64,000 nucleotides of DNA from Ursus arctos (Eukaryota > Chordata > Mammalia > Carnivora > Ursidae). The stretch is from positions 22,006,001 to 22,070,000 of the forward strand of contig NW_026623008.1 of NCBI RefSeq assembly GCF_023065955.2, read 5' to 3'. The notes under the pieces were generated by a model. The model was not told the origin of the DNA, made no database searches, and saw only the letters and a list, made by a program, of their open reading frames with translations. Shown piece by piece: positions 54,346-63,666 of this stretch (within the stretch, counting starts at the first letter, position 1; each line of letters starts with the position of its first letter). The translations under genes and the position numbers were made by a program.

Positions 54346-54885
54346 CTGATGATCCCCACCCCCAGCACAGTGCCCGGCGAGGCTTACAATCATCATATTA
54401 TGATTAAATGAACAAATAGGCATGGGAAGAACAGTAGAACCCAGCAACTCCTAATTTATCACGAATCAGGCATAAAGTTTATCTTTCATGCATCTGTGAA
54501 CAATGTTTCACTGAACCATTTGAAAGCGTCAGCAGGATTACGAATGGCAAGGCTGTCCTATTTATATTCATAAATTCATAAATTCACAGCCCCACAGTCG
54601 ACTTCAGTGAGGATATAAAACCAGGAGGGAAAGACTCACGTGGTCTGGGACTTACGTGGTAGGAGAGGAAGGTCAAGGTCAGAAGTGGCCTTTTGGCTCT
54701 GCCATGCAGGAGATGCGCTCATACTGCAGGTGGCCATGAAATAGGGCACCTTTTCTGGACGGCCATCCCCAAACAATAAAACGATCATAATAAATGATCG
54801 TGCTTTTCCCCTGCGTGGACACCACAACCCTGGGAGGTGAGATCTATCGTCATCTCTTTTTTCCAGCGGAGGAAACTGAGTTTTG
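54346..54885. other. Gene-free stretch
   Basis: AT-rich single-copy DNA with 'ataaattcataaattcac' at 54569. Nothing recognised. Confidence 0.45.
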
Positions 54886-54966
54886 TGAATGGGGTTGGTT
54901 CCAGTTTCCCCCCTTCCTCATATTTGTCCCCCCTCTCTCTGCCAGTGAGACCCTGGCTGTCATTAT
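54886..54966 (+). repeat. Diverged dispersed repeat, copy 2
   Basis: Partner of 54085-54172: 'tgaatggggttggttccagt' to 'ggctgtcattatcc'. Confidence 0.5.
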
Positions 54967-55822
54967 CCTTAGTGCATTTATCCCTATGATCGGAGGGATG
55001 GAATCTTTGCCCACTGTCACTCAGATGCCTGGTGGAACAGACTGGAGGATGCATCTAGAGTGGCCTGGTAAGTTCACTTCCAGGAAATGCTCCTATGGGA
55101 ATGTTCATGGTCCATGGGGTTCCACATGTTTAAACTGAATGGCACCTGTCCCACAGACTGTCCTCTCATGTGACCCTGACATCACAGACAGACGGCCTGC
55201 TACAAGGTCAGAAAGTTTCGGGCCTCCAGGCATTCCTCGTCTCTGTGGGTCAGGCTGAAGACACTTCTCCAGGACCCCAGTTCCGGGTCCACAGCCCTGT
55301 GCCACAGGGTGATGGGAACCCCTCCTCAGACAGGCCAGCCTCCCCCGTCCCAGCAGAGCCGCCCATGGCAGGTACAGTGCACCTTGCTCAGCCCCCAGGG
55401 CCATGCGTGGCTCAGTGTCACAGCCCAGAGCTGCCCCTCCCCACCATGAAGATTGAATCACTCCCTGGGAATAAAGCGGTAGGAGAAGGTAAGTTACTCA
55501 GACTGAAGGGGTCTGCTTTGCGGTCAGGCCAAGGATGGTGCAGGGATGAAAGGCAGCAGGGGCTGAAAAGGCAAATAGTCAAGGCTGCCTCTGAGGTGAG
55601 GGGAGGAGGAAAGGGGCTTCCCTGCCCATTGCAGAGACAGGTATGAGGAGAACACCCCTACCCCTGCTAGAGCAGGGACGTGTGCAGGAGAGCCTGGCAA
55701 ATTCCCCACAGGAAGACAGGGTGATGGCCTGACTCCTCACCTCACCTGGCTTCATTTCCGACATTAAGGAAGCACCTCCAGCAAGGGCTCTGAGATTCCC
55801 CCCCCCCAACTCTCCACGGAAT
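54967..55822. other. Gene-free stretch
   Basis: GC-rich single-copy DNA with no gene. Confidence 0.5.
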
Positions 55823-55854
55823 GTCAGAACGTCGGAACGTCGGAACGTCGGAAC
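55823..55854 (+). repeat. Four tandem 8-bp units (GTCGGAAC)
   Basis: First unit GTCAGAAC, then three exact GTCGGAAC units. Each perfect unit carries one CpG. Confidence 0.97.
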
Positions 55855-56239
55855 ATCATATGCCTTCCGCTTGTGTGTTTTCTCTCCTAAAATGTCAAGT
55901 AGCTCTTTTCTAGAAGTACTGAATAAAGATCAGGGGAATTAGAGGATACTTTAACCCCACTGAAAGGTAACCTGGCGAAAGTGGGGGTAAACAGGCCCAC
56001 CTGGAGGCCTCCCCCTCATCCCCCTTCACCCTGCAGGCTCCTGCCCCCCTGCTCCCCTTCCCAAGCTCCTCGGAGGCGCCTGGGAGCTCCCCACGCTGCG
56101 GGGATTCATGTGTCCACCAGGGCCCTTGCCAAGGCCTGCCTTCCAGAAATCCAGCTCCCACACTCACCTGGTCTAAGGTGAGCTGTCAGTTGAAAGGCTT
56201 CAGTTGTCTGGGGGAAAAAAAGAAGAAGAAGAAGTTTCT
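55855..56239. other. Gene-free stretch
   Basis: Single-copy. A short (AAG)n run lies at 56219-56234. Confidence 0.45.
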
Positions 56240-56460
56240 CAAGCTTTGATATTCTCTGCTAGCACAGCGGCCTGGTGACAGCATCTAAGCAATCCTTTGT
56301 GCCTCCCGGGCCACAGGCTCTTTGGCGCCACTTGAGAGGACTCAGGGCTCTGGGCGGGTCAACAGGGACAGTTCAAAGCAGCAATGGCACATGCATTAGC
56401 CTCTGATGTGGAGTGCCGCTCCCTTTAAATATTCAACAGTGCATCTCATTCCTAGGTGGG
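56240..56460. promoter_or_regulatory. Candidate conserved non-coding element
   Basis: Repeat-free block with a strong E2F-like site TTTGGCGCC (56321-56329) and the AT-rich 'ctttaaatattcaac' near 56422. No open frame of note. Conservation not testable here. Confidence 0.25.
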
Positions 56461-56779
56461 TTGGGGCTGGGGAGAGACACCGGCCTCCTGGGGTCTTTGG
56501 TACCTGGGCTTTAGGCTTCTGTAGCATTTATAGGTCAGAAATAGTCAAATACCAACAAGATCATATCGTTTGACCTAATGCATATCTTGTCTCAACTCCG
56601 CAAGAACCCAGTGAGGTAGACATGATCCCTAGTTGATTAAAAACGGGTCCTTTATGCTGTGCCCATCCTCTCTCCTGCCTTCTTAAATCAGTCCTGTCCT
56701 TGGCCCCGTTCCCTGATCTAGTCATGCATATGCTCACCTGTTTCCCCTGGTCAGGTTATGCCTCTCTCCTGAACTCCTG
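56461..56779. other. Gene-free stretch with MIR trace
   Basis: 'ccgcaagaacccagtgaggt' and 'agacatgatccc' near 56598 suggest an antisense MIR fragment. No gene. Confidence 0.45.
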
Positions 56780-57320
56780 TCCCTTACCCCTCGTTTATTC
56801 TACAGATATGTATTGACAAACTGCTATGTGTTGGGTTTGTATGAAAGTTGCAAATACATTAGTTGAATAAGACAATGAAGAGCTTAGCAACCAATGCAGA
56901 CAAAGGGTATTTTTGTGACTTCAACTATCCGTGTTCAGCAAAAGATTTTCTTAAAAAAAAAAAAAAGGGAAAAGATAGTGATTTAAAGAATGCAAGCAGT
57001 CTGCAGCCACACCACCCTGAACGCACCTGATCTCCTCTAAAGAATGCAAGTCATTTTGCCCAACCACCAATTTTAGTGGCATGAGCTGACTTCACAGCCT
57101 GCTCCATGTCAGATGCGACACTAAGCACTGGCAGGGTACAAAAGATGAGGGTAGGGCCAGGGTGTGTGTCGGCAGTCTGGTTAAGAGGAATGGCAGTGTA
57201 AGCTCCATGGACTGGAGCATCCCATGGGGAGCAACCACCTGGGGATGAGCACAGGAAGGGGGAGATGAGGAAGTTGGAAGGGGCACGTGGTGAGGACCCC
57301 CAAATATCAGGCTAACAGGG
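56780..57320 (-). mobile_element. L2-like fragments, antisense
   Basis: 'gtttattctacagatatgta', 'ttgacaaactgctatgtgtt' (56812), and later 'catgtcagatgcgacactaa' (57105) and 'aggaatggcagtgtaagctc' (57185). Two L2/MIR-type pieces with unassigned sequence and the 5S insertion between. Confidence 0.5.
56984..57050 (+). pseudogene. Truncated 5S rRNA retropseudogene (no tail) with target-site duplication
   Basis: 56999-57038 matches about the first 40 nt of vertebrate 5S rRNA at 34 of 40 positions by eye, including the diagnostic block ACCACCCTGAACGC. It stops there: the internal promoter region of the 5S gene is absent. Perfect 13-bp repeats TAAAGAATGCAAG flank it (56984-56996 and 57038-57050). 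There is no poly(A) tail, which fits the known 'tailless retropseudogene' class. Not functional. Confidence 0.88.
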
Positions 57321-57979
57321 ATGAAGTTTATCCTGGAAGCCAGAAGTGTTCACTGGCATGCCTCCCTTGAGGTGCCTTGGGGGTCAGAATACGGGTGAGG
57401 GGAGGGCAGGTGCAGGCAGCCTCAGACCCCCTGGAGACCACTCTGAGAAGCAACTATCAGGTGTCGATTTGGGGGTTCTATGTCAAGTGACTATCAGGTG
57501 TCGATTCAGGGGTTCTATGGCAGATTCAGTTTTGGAATAAAAGTATTTGACTCCATGGTAATGATATAAAGATGTGCATAAAAACCATTGGGAAATTGTA
57601 TGCTGAACTTTTGCTTCTGACTCATAACGAACTAAAGGGAATAGAATTTACCCTCCCACCTTAATCAACTAGAAAAGTGGACAAAAGAGCAAACAATTTT
57701 GGGGCATTAGATACCTGTCTGTGCAGGAGTGTTGTCACAGGGAGAAAGGACACAAGTGAATGGAGCCCACGGTTGTCCAGCTCCCTGGAGGTGGTTTCCA
57801 GACTGCAAAGAACCTAGTGAGAACTCAAACACAGCCTGACAGTCTTGATGATTTGAGGAGAAAGAGATCAGAGTTTGAAAAGTCCAAGGCGGAGAGAATT
57901 TAGAAAACAGGATATTGGAGAGGTCACTGCATGGAGAGAAATCTCCAAAGAAATTCAGAGGGGTTCTCTCAAGAAATTG
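57321..57979. other. Gene-free stretch with a 37-bp tandem repeat
   Basis: Apart from the duplication at 57453 nothing is recognised; the A-rich 57540-57980 part may be the edge of the L1 that follows. Confidence 0.45.
57453..57521 (+). repeat. 37-bp tandem duplication, two copies
   Basis: ACTATCAGGTGTCGATT begins both copies (57453 and 57490), each followed by GGGGTTCTATG after a short variable part. Few differences, so fairly recent. Confidence 0.92.
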
Positions 57980-58390
57980 TCTAAGTGATGATTTGCACAT
58001 GTTTGAAAGGAGAGTATCCAGGGACAGGGAAATGCAAAGAAATTCTCGAAGCTCACACAGGGCTGGGAAGGTTTTGCTCTTGTCTACTTGAGCAGAAAGA
58101 TCTCAGTATAAACAAAACATCAGGTAGAATCCTCAGAAAGCTATTATGGGATTGGAAGTTGGTGCTAATTAACCCTAAAAATAAACTCTGCTCTCTATCT
58201 GCCATAGCAAACTTAAAAGCAAGCCTCAAAAGTATCCAACGATTCAAAATAATTTTACTGCTTCCCAGGAGAAAATTTAATACTATTGAAAGAAATATGA
58301 CAAAATGTAGTAACCAACAACACAGAACCAGAATATCCAGTATCTAATAAAAAAACACCAGATGTGCAAAGAAGAGGGAAAATATGCCTT
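57980..58390 (+). mobile_element. L1M LINE, 5' region, sense (before purine tract)
   Basis: 'agcctcaaaagtatccaacg', 'gacaaaatgtagtaaccaac' and 'accagatgtgcaaagaagag' then 'ggaaaatatgccttataaca' match the region just upstream of or in early ORF1 of old L1s. Confidence 0.6.
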
Positions 58391-58673
58391 ATAACAAAAA
58401 GAAGAGGAAGGGAAGAAGAAAGAAGAAGGAAAGGGGGGAGGGGTAGGGAGGAGGGGAGGGGGAGGAGAAGGAGGAGGAGAAGAAGAGGAAAAAGGAGGAG
58501 GAGGAGGAAGAGGAGAAGGGGGAAAGGGAGAGGAGGAGGAGGGGAGGAAGGAGGAGGGGGAGGAGGAAGAAAGGAGGAGGAAAAGAAGGAGGAGAAGGAG
58601 AAGGAGAGGAAGAAGAAGAAGAAAAAGAAGAAGGGGGAGGAGGAGGAGGAGGAGAAGAAGAAGAAGAAAGGAT
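58391..58673 (+). repeat. Purine-only (GGA/GAA)n tract, about 280 bp
   Basis: Almost pure A/G for about 280 bp with a single T near 58446. Built of GGA, GAA and G-run units. Frames on the opposite strand give long Phe/Ser/Pro/Leu runs that are artefacts. It interrupts an L1M at the point where the consensus has an A/G-rich phrase. Confidence 0.98.
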
Positions 58674-58689
58674 GGGACAATAGATAAGA

Positions 58690-59180
58690 AATAGAAAGGG
58701 ATTAAAAATAACAAATATGTTGGAATCAGTAAATAAAGATGTTGAAATAGCTATTACAAATGTATTATGTTTTAAAAAGCAAAAGATCATAAAAGCAAGC
58801 CGAATTATGAAAATCCATAACTGAAAAATATAATTTCCCAAAATGAAAAATACATATAGATGATGAGATTAACAGTAGATTAGAACCCACAACAGCAAAA
58901 GTCAGTGAAATTGAAGACATAGCAAAAGAAACTATCCAAAATAAAGCAGAGAGAAAAAAAAAACACAGCTGAAGAATGAAAGAATAAATATAACATCATG
59001 AACTGTGGAACAATATTGAGCAGCCTAACATAACTATACCTGAAGTTCCAGGAAAGGATATGGGGATGGGATGCGAGAGAAAAAAGTATTTTGAGAGCCA
59101 TTGCCAATGAATCACAAGAAGATGTCACTGAGGAAGCACCAGGAAGCTGTTTCCTCACTTAGACGACAATAGCTCTGGCA
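58690..59180 (+). mobile_element. L1M LINE, ORF1 region, sense (after purine tract)
   Basis: 'gttggaatcagtaaataaag', 'atgttgaaatagctattaca' (58739), 'gtgaaattgaagacatagca' (58905), 'aaactatccaaaataaagca' and 'caatattgagcagcctaaca' (59011). Stops and indels throughout. Confidence 0.75.
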
Positions 59181-59810
59181 GAATCTGTCTGATGTAACTG
59201 GTTTAGAACTCTGAAGTCTATTGAAAGCTTGCAACTTCCACGAAAAGGCTTGATGATGAACTAACATTCATTTCAGTCACTATCGGCTCTTAGCACTGGA
59301 GCAGCGACCTATCCCTCACCCCCCGTCCACATGGCAGGCAGCGGTGTGCACGTTCTTGAAGCAGCTTGAACACGGCTTGGAGGATCCAGGACGGGCAGAA
59401 GGGATGCTGTCCTCTAAATATCAGGGATCTGTGCTCTGATCGCTGCTTCTGATCACAGAGGTGCAAGGAGGTGGGCAGCCATTGCTGGACACCTCCCCCG
59501 ATTGTTGCAAGACCCTCCCACCCAACTCAAGTGACTGTCAGGCACTTTTAAAGGGCTTGCATCTTTCTCACACCCCCCCCCATTTTTTTCATTTTCCCTT
59601 TTTGGGAGCCAGACACTAGAGACCAGGTCATTCAAAAATATTTACATATTAAAATTTAAAAGTGACCATGCACACCTAGAGAAAAGCTCAGAAAAGACCT
59701 AAAAAGACCTTAAGCTTACACTTCAAGCTGATCCTCAGCACAGAGATGGCCTACGACAATCAAGAAAAAAAATTTTTTTTTAAGTAATAAAAATGGCAAA
59801 CCCTGGGGAA
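59181..59810. other. Gene-free stretch, possibly L1 5' UTR
   Basis: Intermediate GC, lying between two L1M ORF1 pieces; may be the 5' UTR of the second but I cannot align it. No gene. Confidence 0.4.
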
Positions 59811-60187
59811 GGGGGTAAATCCGACTTCCAGAGTTATCACATTAAAAAGCACTAGGCACACAAAGAAACAGGGAAGTATGGTCCATTCCAAGAGAAAAAA
59901 AAATCAACATGAACCAACCCAAAAGAAAAAAAATGATGCAGATATAGTAGACAAAGACTTTAAAGCAACTATCTCAAAGATTCTCAAGGACCTAAAAGAA
60001 CGCATGGAGAAAGTCAAGAAAATGGTGTGTGAACAAAATGGAAATATCAGTAAAGAGATCGATAGAAATCCTAAAAAGAGACCAAAAAGAAATTCTGGAA
60101 CTGAAATGTCCAATAAATGAGATGAGAAATTCACTAGACGGATCCAAAGGCAGATTTGAGCGGGAAGAAGAAAGAATTAGTGAACTC
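59811..60187 (+). mobile_element. L1M LINE, ORF1 region, sense
   Basis: 'aaagactttaaagcaactat' (59955), 'tctcaaggacctaaaagaac', 'gaaattctggaactgaaatg' (60089) and 'gaagaaagaattagtgaact' (60166). An 80-codon Lys-rich open frame (59878-60120) is its ORF1 coiled-coil relic. Cut at 60188 by the SINE/L1 composite. Confidence 0.8.
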
Positions 60188-60571
60188 GGCACCTGGGTGG
60201 CTCAATCGGTGAAGCGTCTGTCTTCAGCTCAGATCATGATCTCAGGGTCCTGGGATCGAGCCCCACACTCACATGTGGAATTTAAGAAACAAAACAGATG
60301 AACAAAGGGGAAGGGAAAGAAAAATCAAATAAGACGAAAACAGAGAGGGCGGCAAACCATAAGAGATGTTGAACTCGAGGAAACAAATTGAGGGTTGTTG
60401 GAGGGGAGGGGTTGGGAGGATGGGGTAACTGAATAATGGGCATTAAAGAGGGCATGTGAAGTAATGAGCACTGGGTGTTGTATGCAACTGACGAATGACT
60501 GAATTCTACCTCTGAAACGAATAATACAGTATATATTAATTAAATTGAATTTAAATTAAAAAATTTAAAAA
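60188..60571 (+). mobile_element. Can-SINE head fused to carnivore LINE-1 3' end
   Basis: 60188-60275 is a Can-SINE from its first bases ('ggcacctgggtggctcaatc') to just past the B-box ('gggatcgagccccaca'), with no SINE tail. It joins directly to L1 3' UTR ('catgtggaatttaagaaaca', 'aattgagggttgttggaggg', 'gagcactgggtgttgtatgc', 'cctctgaaacgaataataca') and an A-rich end. No clear flanking duplication. Confidence 0.85.
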
Positions 60572-61325
60572 AAGATTTCAGCAGATTTCTTATCAGAAAC
60601 TGTGGAGGCCAGAAGACAGTGGGCTGATACATTCAGTGCTAAAAGAAAAAAAAAAAAAAACAACAACTGTAAACCAAATCCAATATCCAGCAAAACTGTG
60701 CTTCAAAAGTGAAGGAGAAATTAAGACATTCTCAGAAAAGCAAAAGCTGAGGGAGTTTATTACCACTAGACCTACCTTGGAAGAAAGGCTAGAGGGAGTT
60801 CTGCTCGGTGAAATGAAAGAACACTAGACAGTATCTTGAAGCCATTTGAAGAAATAAAGATCTCAGTAAAGGTGAATACATAGGTAATTATAAAAGCTGG
60901 TAATGTTAACAACAGTTTGTAACTCCACCTTCTGTTTTCTACATGATTTAAGGGACTAATACTTTTTGAAAATCATTCATCAAAAAGTTTGTATTATTGC
61001 AACTTTGGTTTGCAACTCGATAGTTTGTTTTCTAAGTAATTTGAGACATTAATGCATTTAAAGGAATTATTATTTTATGTTTTGGGGGACATAATTAAGA
61101 AGAATACGATTTTGTGGTATCAGAAAAAAAAAGGTGGGGACTGAGCTATAAAGGAGTAGAGTTTTTTTTGGTAAATTATTGAAATTAAGCTGGTATGAAT
61201 TAAAATTAGAGTGTTACAATTTTAGGATGTTAATTGTAATTCCCATGGTAACCACAAAGAGAAATAGCTGTCGAATATACACAAAGAAAACAAGAAAGGG
61301 ATTTAAATGTTTCACTACAAAGATC
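60572..61325 (+). mobile_element. L1M LINE, ORF1 end and following region, sense
   Basis: 'cagcagatttcttatcagaa' (60580), 'aactgtggaggccagaagac', 'aaactgtgcttcaaaagtga' (60692), 'aaaagctgagggagtttatt' (60741) and 'cccatggtaaccacaaagag' (61242) follow an old L1 closely. Roughly 400 bp of consensus expected between 60187 and 60572 is missing. Confidence 0.85.
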
Positions 61326-61570
61326 GACTAAACCAATCTGTTTTGATTACTGTGGCTTCGTCGTGAGTTTGAAATCAAGAAGTGTGAGTCCTCCAGCTTT
61401 GTTCTTCTTTTTCAAAATTGTTTTGGCTCCTCGGGATCCTTGAGATTCTATATGAATTTTAGGATGGGTTTTTCTGTTTCTGCAAAAAAAAGGTCATTGG
61501 GACTTTGATAGGGATTTCATTGAATGTGTAGATGGCCTTGGGCAGTATTGACGTCTTAACAATATAAGGA
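61326..61570 (-). mobile_element. LINE-1 ORF2 fragment, antisense
   Basis: 'tgttttgattactgtggctt', 'agtgtgagtcctccagcttt' (61381), 'aaaattgttttggctcctcg' and 'catatg/ttttaggatgggtttttctg' region are reverse-complemented reverse-transcriptase-region sequence. Confidence 0.85.
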
Positions 61571-61655
61571 AATGGAATATCTAATAGACTTATAACTGGT
61601 AAGGAGATTGAATCAGGGGTCAGAACTCTGTTTGCATATTTCAAGTAAAGAAAGA
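61571..61655 (+). mobile_element. LINE-1 ORF2 fragment, sense
   Basis: 'taatagacttataactggta' and 'aggagattgaatcaggggtc' are sense ORF2 from a more upstream part than the adjoining antisense piece, giving an inversion-type junction near 61570. Confidence 0.7.
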
Positions 61656-61849
61656 AGAAATTTTAAAATATGAACATAGAATTCTGTACCCAATGGGAAT
61701 ATTTGAAAATGGAAGGTATGAAGACTTTCAGAATGGATGAGAAAATTCAACACCTGCAGACCTGTCCTTCAAAAAACTGTTGAAGAAAGTCCTCTGAGAG
61801 CAAGACGATATTAAATACAAATTAGGATCTACACAAGGAAGGACAAGAG
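61656..61849 (+). mobile_element. L1M LINE, ORF1-end-like region, sense
   Basis: 'atagaattctgtacccaatg' (61676), 'gacctgtccttcaaaaaact' and 'ggatctacacaaggaaggac' (61826) match the L1M ORF1-end region, a second copy of the part seen at 60680. Confidence 0.65.
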
Positions 61850-62071
61850 CTTGCATGGTAGGGGCGCCTCGGTGGCTCAGTCAGTTAAGCGTCCATGTTC
61901 AGCTCAGGTCATGATCCCAGGGTCCTGGGATCGAGCCCCCCATTGGGCTCCTTGCTCAGTGGGGAGTCTCCCTCTGCCTCTGCCTGCTGTTCCCCTGCTT
62001 GTGCTCTCTCTCTGTCAAATAAATAAATAAAATCTTTAAAAAACCCTGTAAAAAAAAAACCTTGCACGGTA
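61850..62071 (+). mobile_element. Can-SINE, sense, with target-site duplication
   Basis: Insert 61861-62060: 'ggggcgcctcggtggctcag', 'ggtcctgggatcgagccccc', CT-rich part, 'caaataaataaataaaatct' and A-rich tail. Flanks CTTGCATGGTA (61850-61860) and CTTGCACGGTA (62061-62071), one mismatch. Confidence 0.97.
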
Positions 62072-62560
62072 CACATGACTTTTTTTTCTCATAGCTTCTT
62101 CTTTAATAAAGATGACTATTTAAAGTGCAAACCCTAACGAGGTGTTGTAGGGTTTGCGATATATGTAGAAATAAACACACACACACAAAGGAGCACAAAG
62201 CACAATGGGGCAAGTGGAATTTTACTGTCATAAGGTTCTTATACTAGGACAGTATTGTGTATATTATAAATACTTGAACAACCAGTAAAAATGTCAATAA
62301 ATTAAAAAGACATGTCAAATAAACCAAAAATGCAGATTAAAAAAAACCTCTTTAAAAACTCAATCAATTCAAGAAAAATCACTAGCAGGATAAGAGTGCA
62401 GTGAGCGGGTGGAACACAAAGAGTGATAGAATGAATTTTAAAGCCAGCCATGTCCATTATTACCCTTAAAAGAATGATCTAAAGTTTCAAATGAAAAGGC
62501 TAAGATTGTTGAAAAACCACTTATAAATGCATTAAAAACATAATATAAACGACATACTAT
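62072..62560 (+). mobile_element. L1M LINE, internal region, sense
   Basis: 'ggtgttgtagggtttgcgat' (62141), 'cataaggttcttatactagg' (62230) and 'tgtccattattacccttaaa' follow the region between ORF1 and ORF2 of old L1s. Confidence 0.6.
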
Positions 62561-63666
62561 TATATAATGTAATGAGAACAGATTAACTTAGCAAAATATG
62601 TGACAGAGAGAAATTAAAGAAAGCTTAAATAAGTGGAGAAGTATACGATGTTCATGGACCCGAAAATGCAGTATTGTGAAGATGTAATTTGTCCCCGAAC
62701 AGATGCGGTGTGATCCCAGTCAAAATCCCGGCTGACATTTGTTTGAAATGGACAAACTGACGAAAATTCGCCTGAATCCAGAATATATAAAATGCACTAG
62801 CAAGTCAACAATAAAACAGATAGAAGATTTGAGTGCTAATTCACCAAATGAAATATGAGATGATGAATAAATGTTTGAAAAGATACTCCACATCATTCTT
62901 ATTAAGGAAATGAAAATTAAGACCACAATGAGAGAGTACCATGTACCCACTAAAATGGCTAAAATTTAAAAGCTTGACGATACTAAGTTGACAAGACTGT
63001 TGACCCTCTGAAATTCTCATGCGTTGCTGGTGGGGATGAAAAACAGTATACGTGCTTTGGAAATCACCTTGGTCATTCCTCAAAAGGTTAAATATGCATA
63101 TATTTATCCTGTTTTCCATCCCATTTATCTACCCATTCTACTACTAGGTTTTTACCAAGAGAGAAGAAAACACACATCCACAAAGACTTGTATGAGAATA
63201 TTTAGAGCCAATTTATTCATAACTCACCAACCGATGAATAGGCGAACAAAATATGGTGTATCCATACGAGGTAATACTACTCAATAATAAGGATATATTT
63301 ATTTGAAAAGATTTTATGTATTTATTTGATCAATAATAAGGATATAAACAGTTGATTTTTGCAACATTGTAGGTGAATCTTAAAGTCATAATGCTGAATT
63401 AAAAAAAAAAGACAAACACAAAAGACTGACTATTGTATGATTTTATTTACGTGCAATTTGAGAAAAGGCAAAACCCTAGTGACAGAGAGCAGATCAGTTG
63501 GCAAAGGTTATGAATTATGGGAAAGGAATGACCACGAAGAGGAGAGAGAGGTTAGCAGAGCTATTCACATTGTGAGTGTGAAGATAACTGAAAAACTGTG
63601 TACATATGCCCAAACTCACCAGCTCGTGTGCTTCAAATTGCTACATTTTATTACATCTACATTGTC
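62561..63666 (+). mobile_element. L1M LINE, ORF2 end and 3' UTR, sense
   Basis: 'gaagtatacgatgttcatgg' (62638), 'gtgatcccagtcaaaatccc' (62710), 'atgagagagtaccatgtacc' (62929), 'catgcgttgctggtggggat' (63019), 'acaaagacttgtatgagaat' (63180) and 'gacagagagcagatcagttg' (63481) give complete order to the 3' end. Frames such as 63024-63287 are ORF2 relics. Confidence 0.92.
63281..63346 (-). mobile_element. 32-bp Can-SINE tail insertion with 17-bp target-site duplication
   Basis: Perfect repeats TCAATAATAAGGATATA at 63281-63297 and 63330-63346 flank only 32 bp (63298-63329). The inverted insert reads as the end of a Can-SINE (CAAATAAATACATAAAATC-type tail). It is an extremely 5'-truncated retrotransposition into the L1M. 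Confidence 0.85.

Noticed and set aside
55823..55854. Regular short repeats as a CRISPR-like array
   Set aside because: Units are contiguous 8-mers with no spacers, and the genome is mammalian.
58255..58714. 140-150-codon frames rich in Ser, Phe, Leu and Pro on -
   Set aside because: Direct product of the purine-only tract; all three frames are open because the tract contains no stop on that strand.
59878..60120. Lys-rich 80-codon frame
   Set aside because: Lies within an L1M ORF1 relic and is broken at both ends; not an independent gene.
63024..63287. 87-codon frame
   Set aside because: ORF2 end/3' UTR of a dead L1M.
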